From contig NZ_JAKRNJ010000002.1 of assembly GCF_022346925.1 (NCBI RefSeq), forward strand, positions 372,001 to 436,000: DNA of 64,000 bases, written 5' to 3'. Of this stretch, positions 41,791 to 50,603 are shown one piece after another (within the stretch, counting starts at the first letter, position 1; every line of letters starts with the position of its first letter). The position numbers were made by a program, and so were the translations under genes. The notes beneath the pieces were generated by a model. That model saw only the letters and a list, made by a program, of their open reading frames with translations, did not search any database and was not told the DNA's origin. The DNA comes from Microvirga sp. ACRRW. Lineage in GTDB: Bacteria; Pseudomonadota; Alphaproteobacteria; Rhizobiales; Beijerinckiaceae.

Positions 41791-42213
41791 ATGACCTACG
41801 ACGACAACAACGTGTTCGCGAAGATCCTCAAGGGCGAGCTGCCGTGCCACAAGGTCTATGAGACCGAGCATGTGTTGGCCTTCATGGACATCATGCCTCG
41901 CGGCGACGGGCATGTGCTGGTCGTGCCCAAGGCGAAGTCCCGCAACATCTTCGATGCGAAGCCGGACGATCTCGCGGAGCTCTCGAAGGCCGTCCAGGTC
42001 GTAGCCCGCGCGGCGAAGGACGCTTTCTCCGCCGACGGTCTGACGATCCAGCAGTTCAACGAGAGCGCAGGCGGACAGGTGGTGTTCCACCTGCATGTCC
42101 ATGTCATTCCGCGCTTCGAGGGCGTGCCTCTGAAGCCTCATACGGGCCAGATGGAAGCCAACGACAAGCTGGCCGGATTTGCCGAAAAGATCCGTGCAGC
42201 GCTCAACGGCTGA
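41791..42213 (+). CDS. HIT family protein (Hint-type nucleotide hydrolase)
   Basis: This 140-residue protein carries the histidine triad HLHVHVIPRF (His100, His102, His104) and the family N-terminus DNNVFAKILKGELPCHKVYE. Hint proteins hydrolyse adenosine phosphoramidates or acyl-adenylates in the cytoplasm. The precise substrate here is unknown. The start ATG at 41791 is preceded by GAGAGGG. Length is usual for bacterial Hint proteins. It stands alone, ending in a bidirectional terminator shared with glpK. Confidence 0.94.
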   Translation: MTYDDNNVFAKILKGELPCHKVYETEHVLAFMDIMPRGDGHVLVVPKAKSRNIFDAKPDDLAELSKAVQVVARAAKDAFSADGLTIQQFNESAGGQVVFHLHVHVIPRFEGVPLKPHTGQMEANDKLAGFAEKIRAALNG

Positions 42214-42223
42214 TGCCGATACG

Positions 42224-42252
42224 AAAAAGCGGCCCTTAGGGCCGCTTTTTTC
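42224..42252. terminator. Bidirectional terminator between HIT gene and glpK
   Basis: AAAAAGCGGCCC pairs with GGGCCGCTTTTT around TTA, with T-runs on both strands. The two genes are convergent, with glpK ending at 42254. Confidence 0.92.
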
Positions 42253-42253
42253 T

Positions 42254-43750
42254 TTAGTCAGCCCAGTCGAGCGAGCGGGCGACGGCTTTGTCCCATTCCG
42301 CGTTGAGGCGGGAGCGGCGGGCTGCATCCATGGCGGGGGTCCAACGTTTGTCGATGGCCCAATTGCGCAAGAGGTCGTCCTTGCCCGCCCAGAAGCCGAC
42401 CGCGAGGCCTGCCGCATAGGCTGCTCCCAACGCGGTGGTCTCGATGATCACCGGACGGACGACGGGCACGTTGAGGATGTCTGCCTGAAACTGCATGAGC
42501 AGCTCGTTGACCACCATGCCGCCATCGGTGCGCAGCTCTTTGACCGCGATGCCCGTATCCTTGGTCATAGCTTCCAGCACCTCGCGGGTCTGGAAGGCGG
42601 TGGCCTCGAGCGCCGCGCGGGCGATATGGGCCTTGGTGGCATAACGGGTCAGGCCGCCGATCAGACCGCGCGCATGGGAGTTCCAGTGCGGCGCGTAAAG
42701 ACCTGAGAAGGCAGGCACGATGGTGACGCCGCCATTGTCCTCGACGCTGCGGGCCAGGGTCTCGATCTCGGGGCTCGCCTGGATGATGCCGAGATTGTCG
42801 CGCAGCCACTGCACGAGAGCGCCCGCAATGGCGATGGAGCCTTCCAGCGCATAGACCGGCTTCTCGTTGCCGAACTTGTAACCCATGGTCGTGAGCAGCC
42901 CGCACTTGGACGGGTAGGGCGTCTCGCCAGTGTTCATGAGCATGAAGCAGCCGGTGCCGTAGGTGTTCTTGGCTTCGCCCGGCTGGAAGCAGGCCTGGCC
43001 CACGAGAGCGGCCTGCTGGTCACCGAGAATGCCTGCAATCGGCACACCCGCCAGATTGTCCTTGGCGATGCCGTAGACCTCGCTCGACGACTTGATCTGC
43101 GGTAGGCAGGCCCGGGGAATATTGAAGAGAGAGAGAATCTCCTCATCCCATTCGAGGCTTGCCAGGTTCATAAGCTGCGTGCGGCTGGCATTGGTCACAT
43201 CGGTGATGTGGCAGCCGTCGTTCACGCCGCCCGTCAGGTTCCAGACGAGCCAGGTGTCGATATTGCCGAACAGCACATCGCCAGCTTCCGCTTTCTCACG
43301 CGCGCCGGGAACGTTGTCGAGCAGCCACCGCAGCTTGAGGCCGGAGAAGTAGCTTGCGAGCGGAAGGCCTGTCTTAGTGCGCAGGCGGTCATGCCCACCA
43401 TCCTTCGCGAACTCGTCGACGATTGCGTCGACGCGCGTGTCTTGCCAGACGAGCGCATTGTGCAAAGGCTTGCCGGTGCGCCTGTCCCAGATCAGCGTGG
43501 TCTCACGCTGGTTGGTGATGCCGATGGCAGCGAGTTCCTGAGGCTTCAGGCCTCCCTTCGCCAGAGCCTCCTGAATCACGCTTTCCGTGTTGCGCCAGAT
43601 CTCAAGCGGATCATGCTCCACATAGCCGGGCTTGGGATAGATCTGCGCGTGCTCCTTCTGTCCGACGGAGACGATGCTTCCCGCCTTGTCGAACACGATG
43701 AAGCGCGAGCTCGTCGTGCCTTGATCGATTGCGCCGATATACTGAGCCAT
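42254..43750 (-). CDS. glpK: Glycerol kinase
   Basis: The 498-residue protein matches the FGGY kinase family at full length, with N-terminal [20 protein letters not shown], the motif [35 protein letters not shown], and [20 protein letters not shown] near the C-terminus. It phosphorylates glycerol to glycerol-3-phosphate with ATP in the cytoplasm. It lies 18 bases downstream of glpD on the same strand, so the two enzymes of glycerol catabolism are probably one operon. No glpF or glpR is visible nearby. Confidence 0.96.
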   Translation of the reverse strand: MAQYIGAIDQGTTSSRFIVFDKAGSIVSVGQKEHAQIYPKPGYVEHDPLEIWRNTESVIQEALAKGGLKPQELAAIGITNQRETTLIWDRRTGKPLHNALVWQDTRVDAIVDEFAKDGGHDRLRTKTGLPLASYFSGLKLRWLLDNVPGAREKAEAGDVLFGNIDTWLVWNLTGGVNDGCHITDVTNASRTQLMNLASLEWDEEILSLFNIPRACLPQIKSSSEVYGIAKDNLAGVPIAGILGDQQAALVGQACFQPGEAKNTYGTGCFMLMNTGETPYPSKCGLLTTMGYKFGNEKPVYALEGSIAIAGALVQWLRDNLGIIQASPEIETLARSVEDNGGVTIVPAFSGLYAPHWNSHARGLIGGLTRYATKAHIARAALEATAFQTREVLEAMTKDTGIAVKELRTDGGMVVNELLMQFQADILNVPVVRPVIIETTALGAAYAAGLAVGFWAGKDDLLRNWAIDKRWTPAMDAARRSRLNAEWDKAVARSLDWAD

Positions 43751-43768
43751 GGGCAGGCCTTCCGATGC

Positions 43769-45289
43769 TTACTGAGCCGCGATGGATGCTGCTTTCTGTT
43801 TCGCGATATGCGCATCGATCCTGGCTGCGGCGTCGGCCGGAACATGCAGGCCGAGCTTGGAGCGGCGCCAGAGAATGTCCTCTGCGGTGCGCGCCCATTC
43901 GCGGCGCACGAGGTAGTCGACTTCCGCCGCCGTCAGGCCCGCGCCGAAATCCTCGCCCAGGTCTGCCATGGACTTGGCCTCGCCCAGCAATTCGAGAATG
44001 CGCGTGCCGTAGGCGCGCGACAGGCGGTAGGCGACCTGCTCGGGCAGGAACGACCAGCGCTGGCGCACGGTGGCGAAGAACTTGTCGAAATCGGCGTCGA
44101 TGATGTCGCCGCCCGGCATCTTGGCGGTTTCCGTCCAGGACGGCTTCATGTCCGGGAAATAGGCCTTCAGCTCTTCGAGGGCGTGCTCCGAGAGCTTGCG
44201 GAACGTGGTGATCTTGCCGCCGAAGATCGACAGCACGGGAGCCTGTCCTTCCGGCGCGTCCATGTCGAACACATAGTCGCGGGTCACGGCGGAGGCGTTG
44301 GACGAGCCGTCGTCGAAGAGCGGACGCACCCCGGAATAGCTCCACACCACTTCCGCCGGCGTGACCTGCTTCTTGAAGAAGTGGTTCACGATGTTGCAGA
44401 GGTACTGCACCTCCTCCGGGCTGATCTCCACCTTCTTGTCTGGCACGGACTCGACCGGAATGTCGGTGGTGCCGATGAGGGTGAACTTCTCCTGGTAGGG
44501 GATCGCGAACACGATGCGCTTGTCCGTGTTCTGCAGGATGAAAGCTTCCTTGGTGTCGAAGAGCTTCGGCACAACGATGTGGCTGCCCTTCACGAGGCGC
44601 ACGTTCTTCGTGGTGTTGAGGCCGAGCTTGGAATTGAGCACGTCCGCCACGAAGGGGCCGCCCGCATTGACGATGACCTTGGCGCGGACTTCCTGGGTTT
44701 CGCCGGTCTGGGTGTTCTGCAAGCTGGCCACCCAGACCTTGCCGTCGCGGCGCGCGGAGACGAGCTTGGTGCGCACGCGGATATCGGCGCCCTTCTCGGA
44801 GGCGTCGATGGCGTTCAGCGCCACCATGCGGCTGTCCTCGACCCAGCAATCCGAATAGACGAAGGCGGTGTCGAAGCCGGGCTTCAGGCCCTGGCCGGCT
44901 GCGTGCTTGGTGAGCTTGATGGTTTCCGTGCCCGGCAGTTTCTTGCGCGGGGCGAGGTGGTCGTAGAGGAAGAGGCCGAGGCGCACGAACCAGGCCGGGC
45001 GGATGCCCTTCTCGTGCGGCAGGATGAAGCGCAGCGGCCAGATGATGTGCGGAGCGGAGTTCAGCAGGCGCTCACGCTCGAACAGGGCCTCGCGGACCAG
45101 GCGGAACTCGTAATACTCCAGATAGCGCAGGCCGCCATGGATAAGCTTGGTCGAGGCTGAGGAAGTATAGCCCGCCAGATCGCCCTGCTCGCAGAGCACC
45201 ACGGAAAGGCCCCGGCCCACCGCATCGCGCGCGATGCCCGCGCCATTGATGCCGCCACCGATGATGAGGAGATCAGTTACTGCCGTCAC
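43769..45289 (-). CDS. glpD: Aerobic glycerol-3-phosphate dehydrogenase
   Basis: This 506-residue FAD enzyme begins TDLLIIGGGINGAGIARDA (dinucleotide-binding motif), followed by TSSASTKLIHGGLRYLEYYE, the family signature. ERLLNSAPHIIWPLRFILPH and the C-terminal DAO-type domain complete it. It oxidises glycerol-3-phosphate to dihydroxyacetone phosphate at the inner membrane and passes electrons to quinone. The order in transcription is HAD phosphatase, MFS transporter, glpD, glpK, all minus strand with gaps of 18-53 bases. Confidence 0.96.
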   Translation of the reverse strand: MTAVTDLLIIGGGINGAGIARDAVGRGLSVVLCEQGDLAGYTSSASTKLIHGGLRYLEYYEFRLVREALFERERLLNSAPHIIWPLRFILPHEKGIRPAWFVRLGLFLYDHLAPRKKLPGTETIKLTKHAAGQGLKPGFDTAFVYSDCWVEDSRMVALNAIDASEKGADIRVRTKLVSARRDGKVWVASLQNTQTGETQEVRAKVIVNAGGPFVADVLNSKLGLNTTKNVRLVKGSHIVVPKLFDTKEAFILQNTDKRIVFAIPYQEKFTLIGTTDIPVESVPDKKVEISPEEVQYLCNIVNHFFKKQVTPAEVVWSYSGVRPLFDDGSSNASAVTRDYVFDMDAPEGQAPVLSIFGGKITTFRKLSEHALEELKAYFPDMKPSWTETAKMPGGDIIDADFDKFFATVRQRWSFLPEQVAYRLSRAYGTRILELLGEAKSMADLGEDFGAGLTAAEVDYLVRREWARTAEDILWRRSKLGLHVPADAAARIDAHIAKQKAASIAAQ

Positions 45290-45342
45290 GGAACGCGTCT
45301 TTCTCTAAACCAGGCAATTTCAGTCAGTTTGCAATGAGTTCT

Positions 45343-46575
45343 TTAGCCGCCTAACGCAAGCGAATTTTCGGGGTTATCACGCCCCTTTTGCAACAAAAGC
45401 ACGGCCAGGAAGAACCCTAGGGAACAGATGGACATGCCTAAGCACAGGATCATGACCGAACTGTAACTGCCCCACCACGCCCAGAGCGCTCCGAACAGGA
45501 AGGGAGCGGCGGCCGTGGTCAGGCGCACGGGCATGGCGATCATCCCCTGGACGGTGCCGTAGCTTTCCCGTCCGAACAGCTCAGGAGGCAGGAGGGCGCG
45601 TACGATGGTCATCATGCCGTTGGAGGCGCCGAACAGCATCGCGAAGGCGGCCACCAGCCAGGAGCCGGGAGGAAGCAGCGGCAGGAGCCCGAAAGCAAGG
45701 ACACCAAGGCCCAATGTGACGATTCCGGTGCCCTTCATGCCGAAAGCGCGCTCTCCCAGCGCCATCGTCATCCGTCCTGCCACCTGAGCGGGACCGATGA
45801 TGGAGAAAGCGATCACGGCCATCTCCAGGCTATAGCCTCTTTCGGTAAGGAGCGGGATCAGGTGGATGGGCAGGCCTGCTGCGATGAGGCCCTGAAGAAC
45901 CGAAGAGGTGACGAAGCACCAGAAGGAGGCTTTGAGAAGCACGCGGCGGGCGTTTTGCGGAAGCGCGCGGGGTTCATCGGCATGAGAGGGCAAGGACGGC
46001 TTCAGGGCCGGCGGAATGAAAACCGCATGCACGACCGCGCAGACGAAGAGATTGAAAGCGGCGAGCACCAGGAGGGCATTGCGCCAACCGAGGTGCTCGA
46101 CAAGCAGATGGGTGAGGGGAATGAAGACCGTGCTCGCGAAGCCGCCGACCAGGGTCATGAAGGTGATGCCCCGTCGCGTGAGAAACCCGAGCCTGCGGGC
46201 CAAGACCGCAAAGCCCGGCTCGTAGAACACGCTGCTCATGGAAAGGCCGAAGGCCGCCCACACGGCGATGAAAACCGGATAGCTTTCGATCCGTGACCAG
46301 ATCACCATCAGGGCCGCGGCCAGAACCGAGCCTGCCGTCATGACTGTGCGGCCATAGCCAAGGTCGATGAGACGCCCAACCGGCACGGCGAAGAAGGCGG
46401 AAGTGCCGAGCGCCAGCGAATAAGCGGCCACGAGTTCCGACTTGTCCCAGCCAAGCTCCTGGCTCATCGGCTCTATGAAAAGAGCGAAGGCATAGAAGAT
46501 CGTACCGTAGGAGATCAGGACGCTCAGGGACAGAGCGGAGACAAAACCCCAGGGCATGCGGGTGGGGGAAGACAT
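45343..46575 (-). CDS. MFS transporter
   Basis: A 410-residue protein with twelve hydrophobic segments and MFS-type loops (PVGRLIDLGYGRTVM after helix 2, a shortened form of the family motif A; RRLGFLTRRGITFMTLVGG before helix 5). It resembles monocarboxylate or oxalate/formate-type MFS carriers, but the substrate is unknown. Its position 53 bases upstream of glpD suggests transport of glycerol-related compounds, such as glycerol-phosphodiesters or an organic acid. This is inference only. In-frame ATG at 46575 overlaps no other gene. Confidence 0.88.
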   Translation of the reverse strand: MSSPTRMPWGFVSALSLSVLISYGTIFYAFALFIEPMSQELGWDKSELVAAYSLALGTSAFFAVPVGRLIDLGYGRTVMTAGSVLAAALMVIWSRIESYPVFIAVWAAFGLSMSSVFYEPGFAVLARRLGFLTRRGITFMTLVGGFASTVFIPLTHLLVEHLGWRNALLVLAAFNLFVCAVVHAVFIPPALKPSLPSHADEPRALPQNARRVLLKASFWCFVTSSVLQGLIAAGLPIHLIPLLTERGYSLEMAVIAFSIIGPAQVAGRMTMALGERAFGMKGTGIVTLGLGVLAFGLLPLLPPGSWLVAAFAMLFGASNGMMTIVRALLPPELFGRESYGTVQGMIAMPVRLTTAAAPFLFGALWAWWGSYSSVMILCLGMSICSLGFFLAVLLLQKGRDNPENSLALGG

Positions 46576-46615
46576 GATCGTTCTTTCGGGCTCGGATGGC
46601 GAACGGAAGATGGGA

Positions 46616-47251
46616 TCAGAATTGAAGCCTGAAACCGCCTGAAGGGTCTCTTAATGGATCGACCTGCCGGAAGCTTGAAATCCAGCTGTCGGCGAGGTGG
46701 GACAAATGGCTCGCGGAGCCGATGCCCACGACCTTTGCTCCTGCCTGACGTCCTGCTTCCAGCCCTGCCTGAGCATCCTCGAAGACAATGGCGTCTGCCG
46801 CGGCACAGCCAAGGTGCTGCGCAGCCTTGCGATACCCCTCTGGATCGGGCTTGCTCCGCGATACGTCTTCCGCCGCGATCAGTGTCCTGGGTTGAGGCAG
46901 CCCCGCAGCAGCCAGCCATTGTTCTGCGATGAAACGCTTCGCGGACGTCACGATGGCCCATTCATAAGGCTCGAGCTGAGCAAGGAAGGCCTTCGCTCCC
47001 GGCGTTGCCTTGATGCCTTTCGTCTCCCTGGCAGCCTGCTCGTTGACCCAAGCCGTCTCCGCTTCCTGATCGACGCCGCCCGGCGCGAAGAGGCGAATGG
47101 TCTCCGCGGCCTGCCGCCCGTGGGCCTTGGCAAGAACGGCATGCCCGTCGATGCCGTGCCTGCCGGCCCAGCGGTGCCAGATCTCCTCGATCACTCCGTT
47201 CGAGTCGATCAAGGTGCCGTCCATATCGAACAGGAAGACCTTCCCCCGCAT
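46616..47251 (-). CDS. HAD family sugar-phosphatase-like hydrolase
   Basis: The 211-residue protein has all HAD subfamily IA motifs: FLFDMDGTLIDS (nucleophile Asp and acid/base Asp), IVTSAKR (motif II), a Lys in SRSKPDPEGY (motif III), and IVFEDAQAGLEAG (motif IV). It dephosphorylates small phosphoesters such as sugar or glycerol phosphates. It sits 40 bases upstream of the MFS gene and could remove phosphate from glycerol-3-phosphate or a related sugar, but this is inferred from context. The C-terminal extension DSWISSFRQVDPL is typical of yeast-like GPP/DOG relatives. Confidence 0.87.
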   Translation of the reverse strand: MRGKVFLFDMDGTLIDSNGVIEEIWHRWAGRHGIDGHAVLAKAHGRQAAETIRLFAPGGVDQEAETAWVNEQAARETKGIKATPGAKAFLAQLEPYEWAIVTSAKRFIAEQWLAAAGLPQPRTLIAAEDVSRSKPDPEGYRKAAQHLGCAAADAIVFEDAQAGLEAGRQAGAKVVGIGSASHLSHLADSWISSFRQVDPLRDPSGGFRLQF

Positions 47252-47555
47252 TGCCCCAGTTCCCTTAGCCGTCGTTTCCGTCCGAAACTTTATGTCAGCC
47301 TCTGAGGTTGACGGATAGGCCTTTAACCCTCATATGAACGGCACGGCGTCAGCGCTCTTTATCCAGAGCCGCTTGAGCGGGACTGCGTGACGGAAATTCG
47401 CTTTGAGGCGAAAGCCCGGTCCCCTTCTTCAATCGCTTGACCCATACGACGGCCCCAACACGCGGGCTGTCGCCTTGAGAGCCCTGAAGCGCCTTAGCTT
47501 AGAACCCAAGCCGAACCAGCTTTGCGGCTCACCGCATCCGTTCGAAAGACACACT
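47252..47555. other. Divergent promoter region between HAD gene and DEAD-box gene
   Basis: About 300 bases without a supported gene. The helicase reading frame stays open back to 47403, but that part lacks family similarity and any ATG. No riboswitch or cold-shock leader motif was recognised. Confidence 0.4.
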
Positions 47556-49043
47556 TTGACACTCTTTACCGATTTTGGATTGGCCGAGCCGATCCTGAAG
47601 GCCTTGTCCGCTGAGGGCTATGAGAAGCCCACGCCGATCCAGGCCCAGACCATTCCCTATGCCATGGAAGGCCGCGACGTGTGCGGCATCGCGCAGACCG
47701 GCACCGGCAAGACCGCTGCCTTTGCGCTGCCGATCCTGCACCGCCTCGCTGCGAACCCGAAGGCGCGCAAGCCGAAGAGCCCGCGCGTGCTCGTGTTGAG
47801 CCCGACCCGTGAACTCTCCGGCCAGATCGCCGACAGCTTCAAGGCCTATGGCCGCAACCTGCGCCTCACCACGGAAGTGGTGTTCGGCGGCGTCACCATC
47901 TCCCGCCAGGAGAAGGCGCTGGCGCATGGCGTCGACGTTCTCGTCGCAACGCCGGGCCGTCTCATCGACCTCGTGGATCGCCGCTCGTTGTCGCTTCGCG
48001 ACATCGAGATCCTCGTTCTCGACGAGGCCGACCAGATGCTCGATCTCGGCTTCATCCATGCGCTGAGGCGCATTGTGACGCTGCTGCCGAAGGAGCGTCA
48101 GAGCCTGTTCTTCTCGGCCACCATGCCGAAGACGATCTCGACTCTGGCGGAGTCGTTCCTGCGCAATCCGGCCCATGTGGCGGTGACGCCCGTTGCCACC
48201 ACCGCCGAGCGCGTGGAGCAGAGCGTGATCTTCGTGCAGACGGGCCGCAAGCAGGTTCTGCTCGAGACTCTCCTGCGCGATCCAGCTATTGATCGCGTGC
48301 TTGTCTTCACCCGCACCAAGCACGGCGCGGACAAGGTGGTGCGCGGCCTCGACAAGGCCGGCATTTCGGGCGCCGCCATTCACGGCAACAAGTCGCAGCC
48401 GCAGCGCGAGCGTGCGCTCGCCGGTTTCCGCGACGGCTCGTGCCGTGTGCTCGTCGCCACCGACATCGCCGCGCGCGGCATCGACGTTGAAGGCGTGACG
48501 CACGTCATCAACTACGATCTGCCGAACGTCCCGGAATCCTACGTGCACCGCATCGGCCGTACCGCGCGCGCAGGTGCGACGGGTCTTGCCATCTCGTTCT
48601 GCAACGACGAGGAAAAGGCGTACCTGAAGGACATCGAAAAGCTGACGCGCCTGAAGGTGCCGGTCATGCCGCTGCCGGAAGGCTTGCCTGCCGCTCCGCC
48701 TCCGTCGGAGAACAATGATCGCCGCGATCACCAGCGCGGTCGTCCCGCGCCGCATGCGCGTGGACATCAGGGCCACGGGCAGCCCCGCAACAGCGATCCG
48801 AATGCCGACAAGGGCCCAAAGCGTCGTCGCGGTCGTGGCGGCAAGCCCGGCGGACAGCAGCAGGGCAACGGACAGGCTGCCGGTCAGCAGCAGCGTCCCG
48901 CTCAAGGCCAGAAGCCTGCCCAGGGCCAGCGCCCGCAGCAGCCTCAGCGCTCAGCGCAGGGCAAGCCCGCACAGCGCTCCGAAGGACGCCGTGGTGATGG
49001 CGCGCAGGTGGCATGGCTCGAGAAGAGCCCGCGCCGCCGCTGA
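47556..49043 (+). CDS. DEAD-box ATP-dependent RNA helicase (RhlE-like)
   Basis: The protein (495 residues from a TTG start) begins MTLFTDFGLAEPILKALSAE with the Q motif (PTPIQAQ). Walker A AQTGTGKT is at 46-53, followed by PTRELSGQI, VATPGRLIDL, LDEADQML, SATMPKT and HRIGRTARAG. A basic Gln/Gly/Arg-rich tail of about 110 residues (RRGRGGKPGGQQQ) probably binds RNA. It unwinds short RNA duplexes in ribosome assembly or mRNA decay. No ATG fits. TTG at 47556 gives the family N-terminus, while the frame stays open to another TTG at 47403. Confidence 0.92.
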   Translation: MTLFTDFGLAEPILKALSAEGYEKPTPIQAQTIPYAMEGRDVCGIAQTGTGKTAAFALPILHRLAANPKARKPKSPRVLVLSPTRELSGQIADSFKAYGRNLRLTTEVVFGGVTISRQEKALAHGVDVLVATPGRLIDLVDRRSLSLRDIEILVLDEADQMLDLGFIHALRRIVTLLPKERQSLFFSATMPKTISTLAESFLRNPAHVAVTPVATTAERVEQSVIFVQTGRKQVLLETLLRDPAIDRVLVFTRTKHGADKVVRGLDKAGISGAAIHGNKSQPQRERALAGFRDGSCRVLVATDIAARGIDVEGVTHVINYDLPNVPESYVHRIGRTARAGATGLAISFCNDEEKAYLKDIEKLTRLKVPVMPLPEGLPAAPPPSENNDRRDHQRGRPAPHARGHQGHGQPRNSDPNADKGPKRRRGRGGKPGGQQQGNGQAAGQQQRPAQGQKPAQGQRPQQPQRSAQGKPAQRSEGRRGDGAQVAWLEKSPRRR

Positions 49044-49065
49044 TTAAGAACAGAGTGAAATGAAG

Positions 49066-49095
49066 AAGGCGCCTGAAAGGGCGCCTTTTCTTTTT
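49066..49095 (+). terminator. Terminator of the DEAD-box gene
   Basis: AAGGCGCC pairs with GGCGCCTT around a short loop, followed by TTCTTTTT. It also abuts the end of the convergent propeller-like gene. Confidence 0.88.
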
Positions 49096-50116
49096 ATGTG
49101 AAGTTGGCAGTGTTGAACATCAGCTTCCACTCATGGCCATCGTGATAGGCCGCACGACCTTCGCCTGCGAGAAGCATGACGCCGTCCGCGACCGCGAGAT
49201 TGCCGGAGCATAGGGTGATCTCTTCGGACACATCGCAGGGCCGCACCTCGTCGTTCACGATTTCCCAGAGACCATAATCCGATGTGCAGTAAACGCGATC
49301 CTGGAACCAAACCATGTCCTTGAAGGAGCTGGATAGCCGATCGTCGTGAATCAGCTTCCATTTCTCGTTGCGTCCCTTCCAGACACTTCCATCGGGGCCG
49401 CCGATATAGACGTATCCGTCGCCTGCGCAGCAGACTGAATGGAGAGGGACGCGAGCCACCTTGCTGCCGGCCTTCGTCAAGAAGTTCGAGGCCTCGCTGT
49501 GATTGCCCGGAACGTCGATCTGGGTCCAGCTTGCGCCGTCGAAGCGCCAGACATCGCTTTGCCCGCCGACGCAGTAAACCTCGCCGTCGTCAAAGGCATC
49601 GAAGTCGTTGAAGCCGTAAGCGTCTCCGAAGCCGTCAGGATCGGGTTTGATCGGCAGGTTCCCGCATAGGGAAGTCCAAAGATTGGTGCCGTCCCGGCGC
49701 GCCAATCCGCGATTGTTCGAGCATATGTGGGTGAACCCATTGATGGTTCTGACGCGATTGACCGATCCCCGGATCGGTCCGGTGCGGCCTCCGGGAATAT
49801 CCTCGATCTCCATCTTGCCGCCGCCGACCACCATGACCTGTCCGCCTCTGTCCACGCCGACGAACTTTGACTCAGGATTTTGGGAGGTGCCTGCAAGGGT
49901 CCTACTGTAGCCCGTATAATTAATGTGTCCCCAGCGTTTCTCTATCTCTTCAAAAAAGTACGGGATGACGCGGGTCGTGAGATCGCTTTCCGGACGCGCA
50001 CGATTAGGGCTGTCCGCAATCGCCACAAAGTAAAAGGCATCCCTGGAGCGGATGGCGCAGCCGGTGATCCTAAAGCCTTTGAGATGTTTGTCGTATTCGG
50101 CTTGGTTCATCAACAT
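49094..50116 (-). CDS. Hypothetical beta-propeller-like protein (340 aa)
   Basis: The product starts MLMNQAEYDKHLKGFRITGC and consists of repeated strand-rich segments with aromatic and Gly/Asp turns, for example GFGDAYGFNDFDAFDDGEVY, CVGGQSDVWRFDGASWTQID, VCCAGDGYVYIGGPDGSVWK and VYCTSDYGLWEIVNDEVRP. These spaced VYCxG and W-containing blades suggest a propeller fold. There is no signal peptide. No family is recognised. It stands apart from the next operon by 87 bases. An in-frame ATG at 50110 is an alternative start. It could be a binding or immunity-type protein; this is a guess. Confidence 0.7.
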   Translation of the reverse strand: MLMNQAEYDKHLKGFRITGCAIRSRDAFYFVAIADSPNRARPESDLTTRVIPYFFEEIEKRWGHINYTGYSRTLAGTSQNPESKFVGVDRGGQVMVVGGGKMEIEDIPGGRTGPIRGSVNRVRTINGFTHICSNNRGLARRDGTNLWTSLCGNLPIKPDPDGFGDAYGFNDFDAFDDGEVYCVGGQSDVWRFDGASWTQIDVPGNHSEASNFLTKAGSKVARVPLHSVCCAGDGYVYIGGPDGSVWKGRNEKWKLIHDDRLSSSFKDMVWFQDRVYCTSDYGLWEIVNDEVRPCDVSEEITLCSGNLAVADGVMLLAGEGRAAYHDGHEWKLMFNTANFT

Positions 50117-50202
50117 GTCGCCACATCCGTATATGAATCATTGTTTCATACCCGGGTGTGGCATCATCATGCAACGTCTTCAGCGGCTTGGTCTGTCAGC
50201 GC

Positions 50203-50592
50203 TCAATAATTCCCGACATTGATGATGTTTCCGTCGGGGTCCTTGAACCATGTCACTCGCATGCGACCTGACACATGGATGTCGCCTTCCAGTGTCGTGC
50301 CGGGCATGTCGTAATGTTCGAAGATGACGCCCTTCGCCTTGAGATCGGCCACGATGGCGTCGAGATCGTCGCCCACGGGCCATGTGACGGCGGTGGCTTG
50401 GTTGGTGCCCGCGAATGCGGATTCATAGACAATGATTGTCGAAGAGCCTGCGCGATAAGCCTGCACGCCGCTTTCTTCGGTATCGAGGGGTTCAAGCCCG
50501 AGCTTTTGTTCGTAGAAGGTTTTCGCTCTCGCCAGATCCTTCACCGGAACTGTCGCCAGGGCATCCTTGGTCGCAAGCTTCGAACCGGCCAT
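50203..50592 (-). CDS. VOC (glyoxalase/bleomycin resistance) family protein, 129 aa
   Basis: The product has LATVPVKDLARAKTFYEQKL and VTWFKDPDGNIINVGNY, the beginning and end of a VOC metal-binding domain, with YRAGSSTIIVYES and GVIFEHYDMPGTTLEGD between. VOC proteins act as isomerases, dioxygenases or resistance proteins; substrate unknown. I chose the ATG at 50592 (CGGAG upstream). A much longer frame to 51138 only runs antisense-like into the permease gene. It lies 11 bases downstream of the permease gene and is probably the last gene of the operon. Confidence 0.85.
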   Translation of the reverse strand: MAGSKLATKDALATVPVKDLARAKTFYEQKLGLEPLDTEESGVQAYRAGSSTIIVYESAFAGTNQATAVTWPVGDDLDAIVADLKAKGVIFEHYDMPGTTLEGDIHVSGRMRVTWFKDPDGNIINVGNY

Positions 50593-50603
50593 CTCAGTCT
50601 CCG

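Noticed and set aside
43208..45160. 650-residue plus-strand frame across glpK and glpD
   Set aside because: Overlaps two unmistakable enzymes on the other strand and has no recognisable domain.
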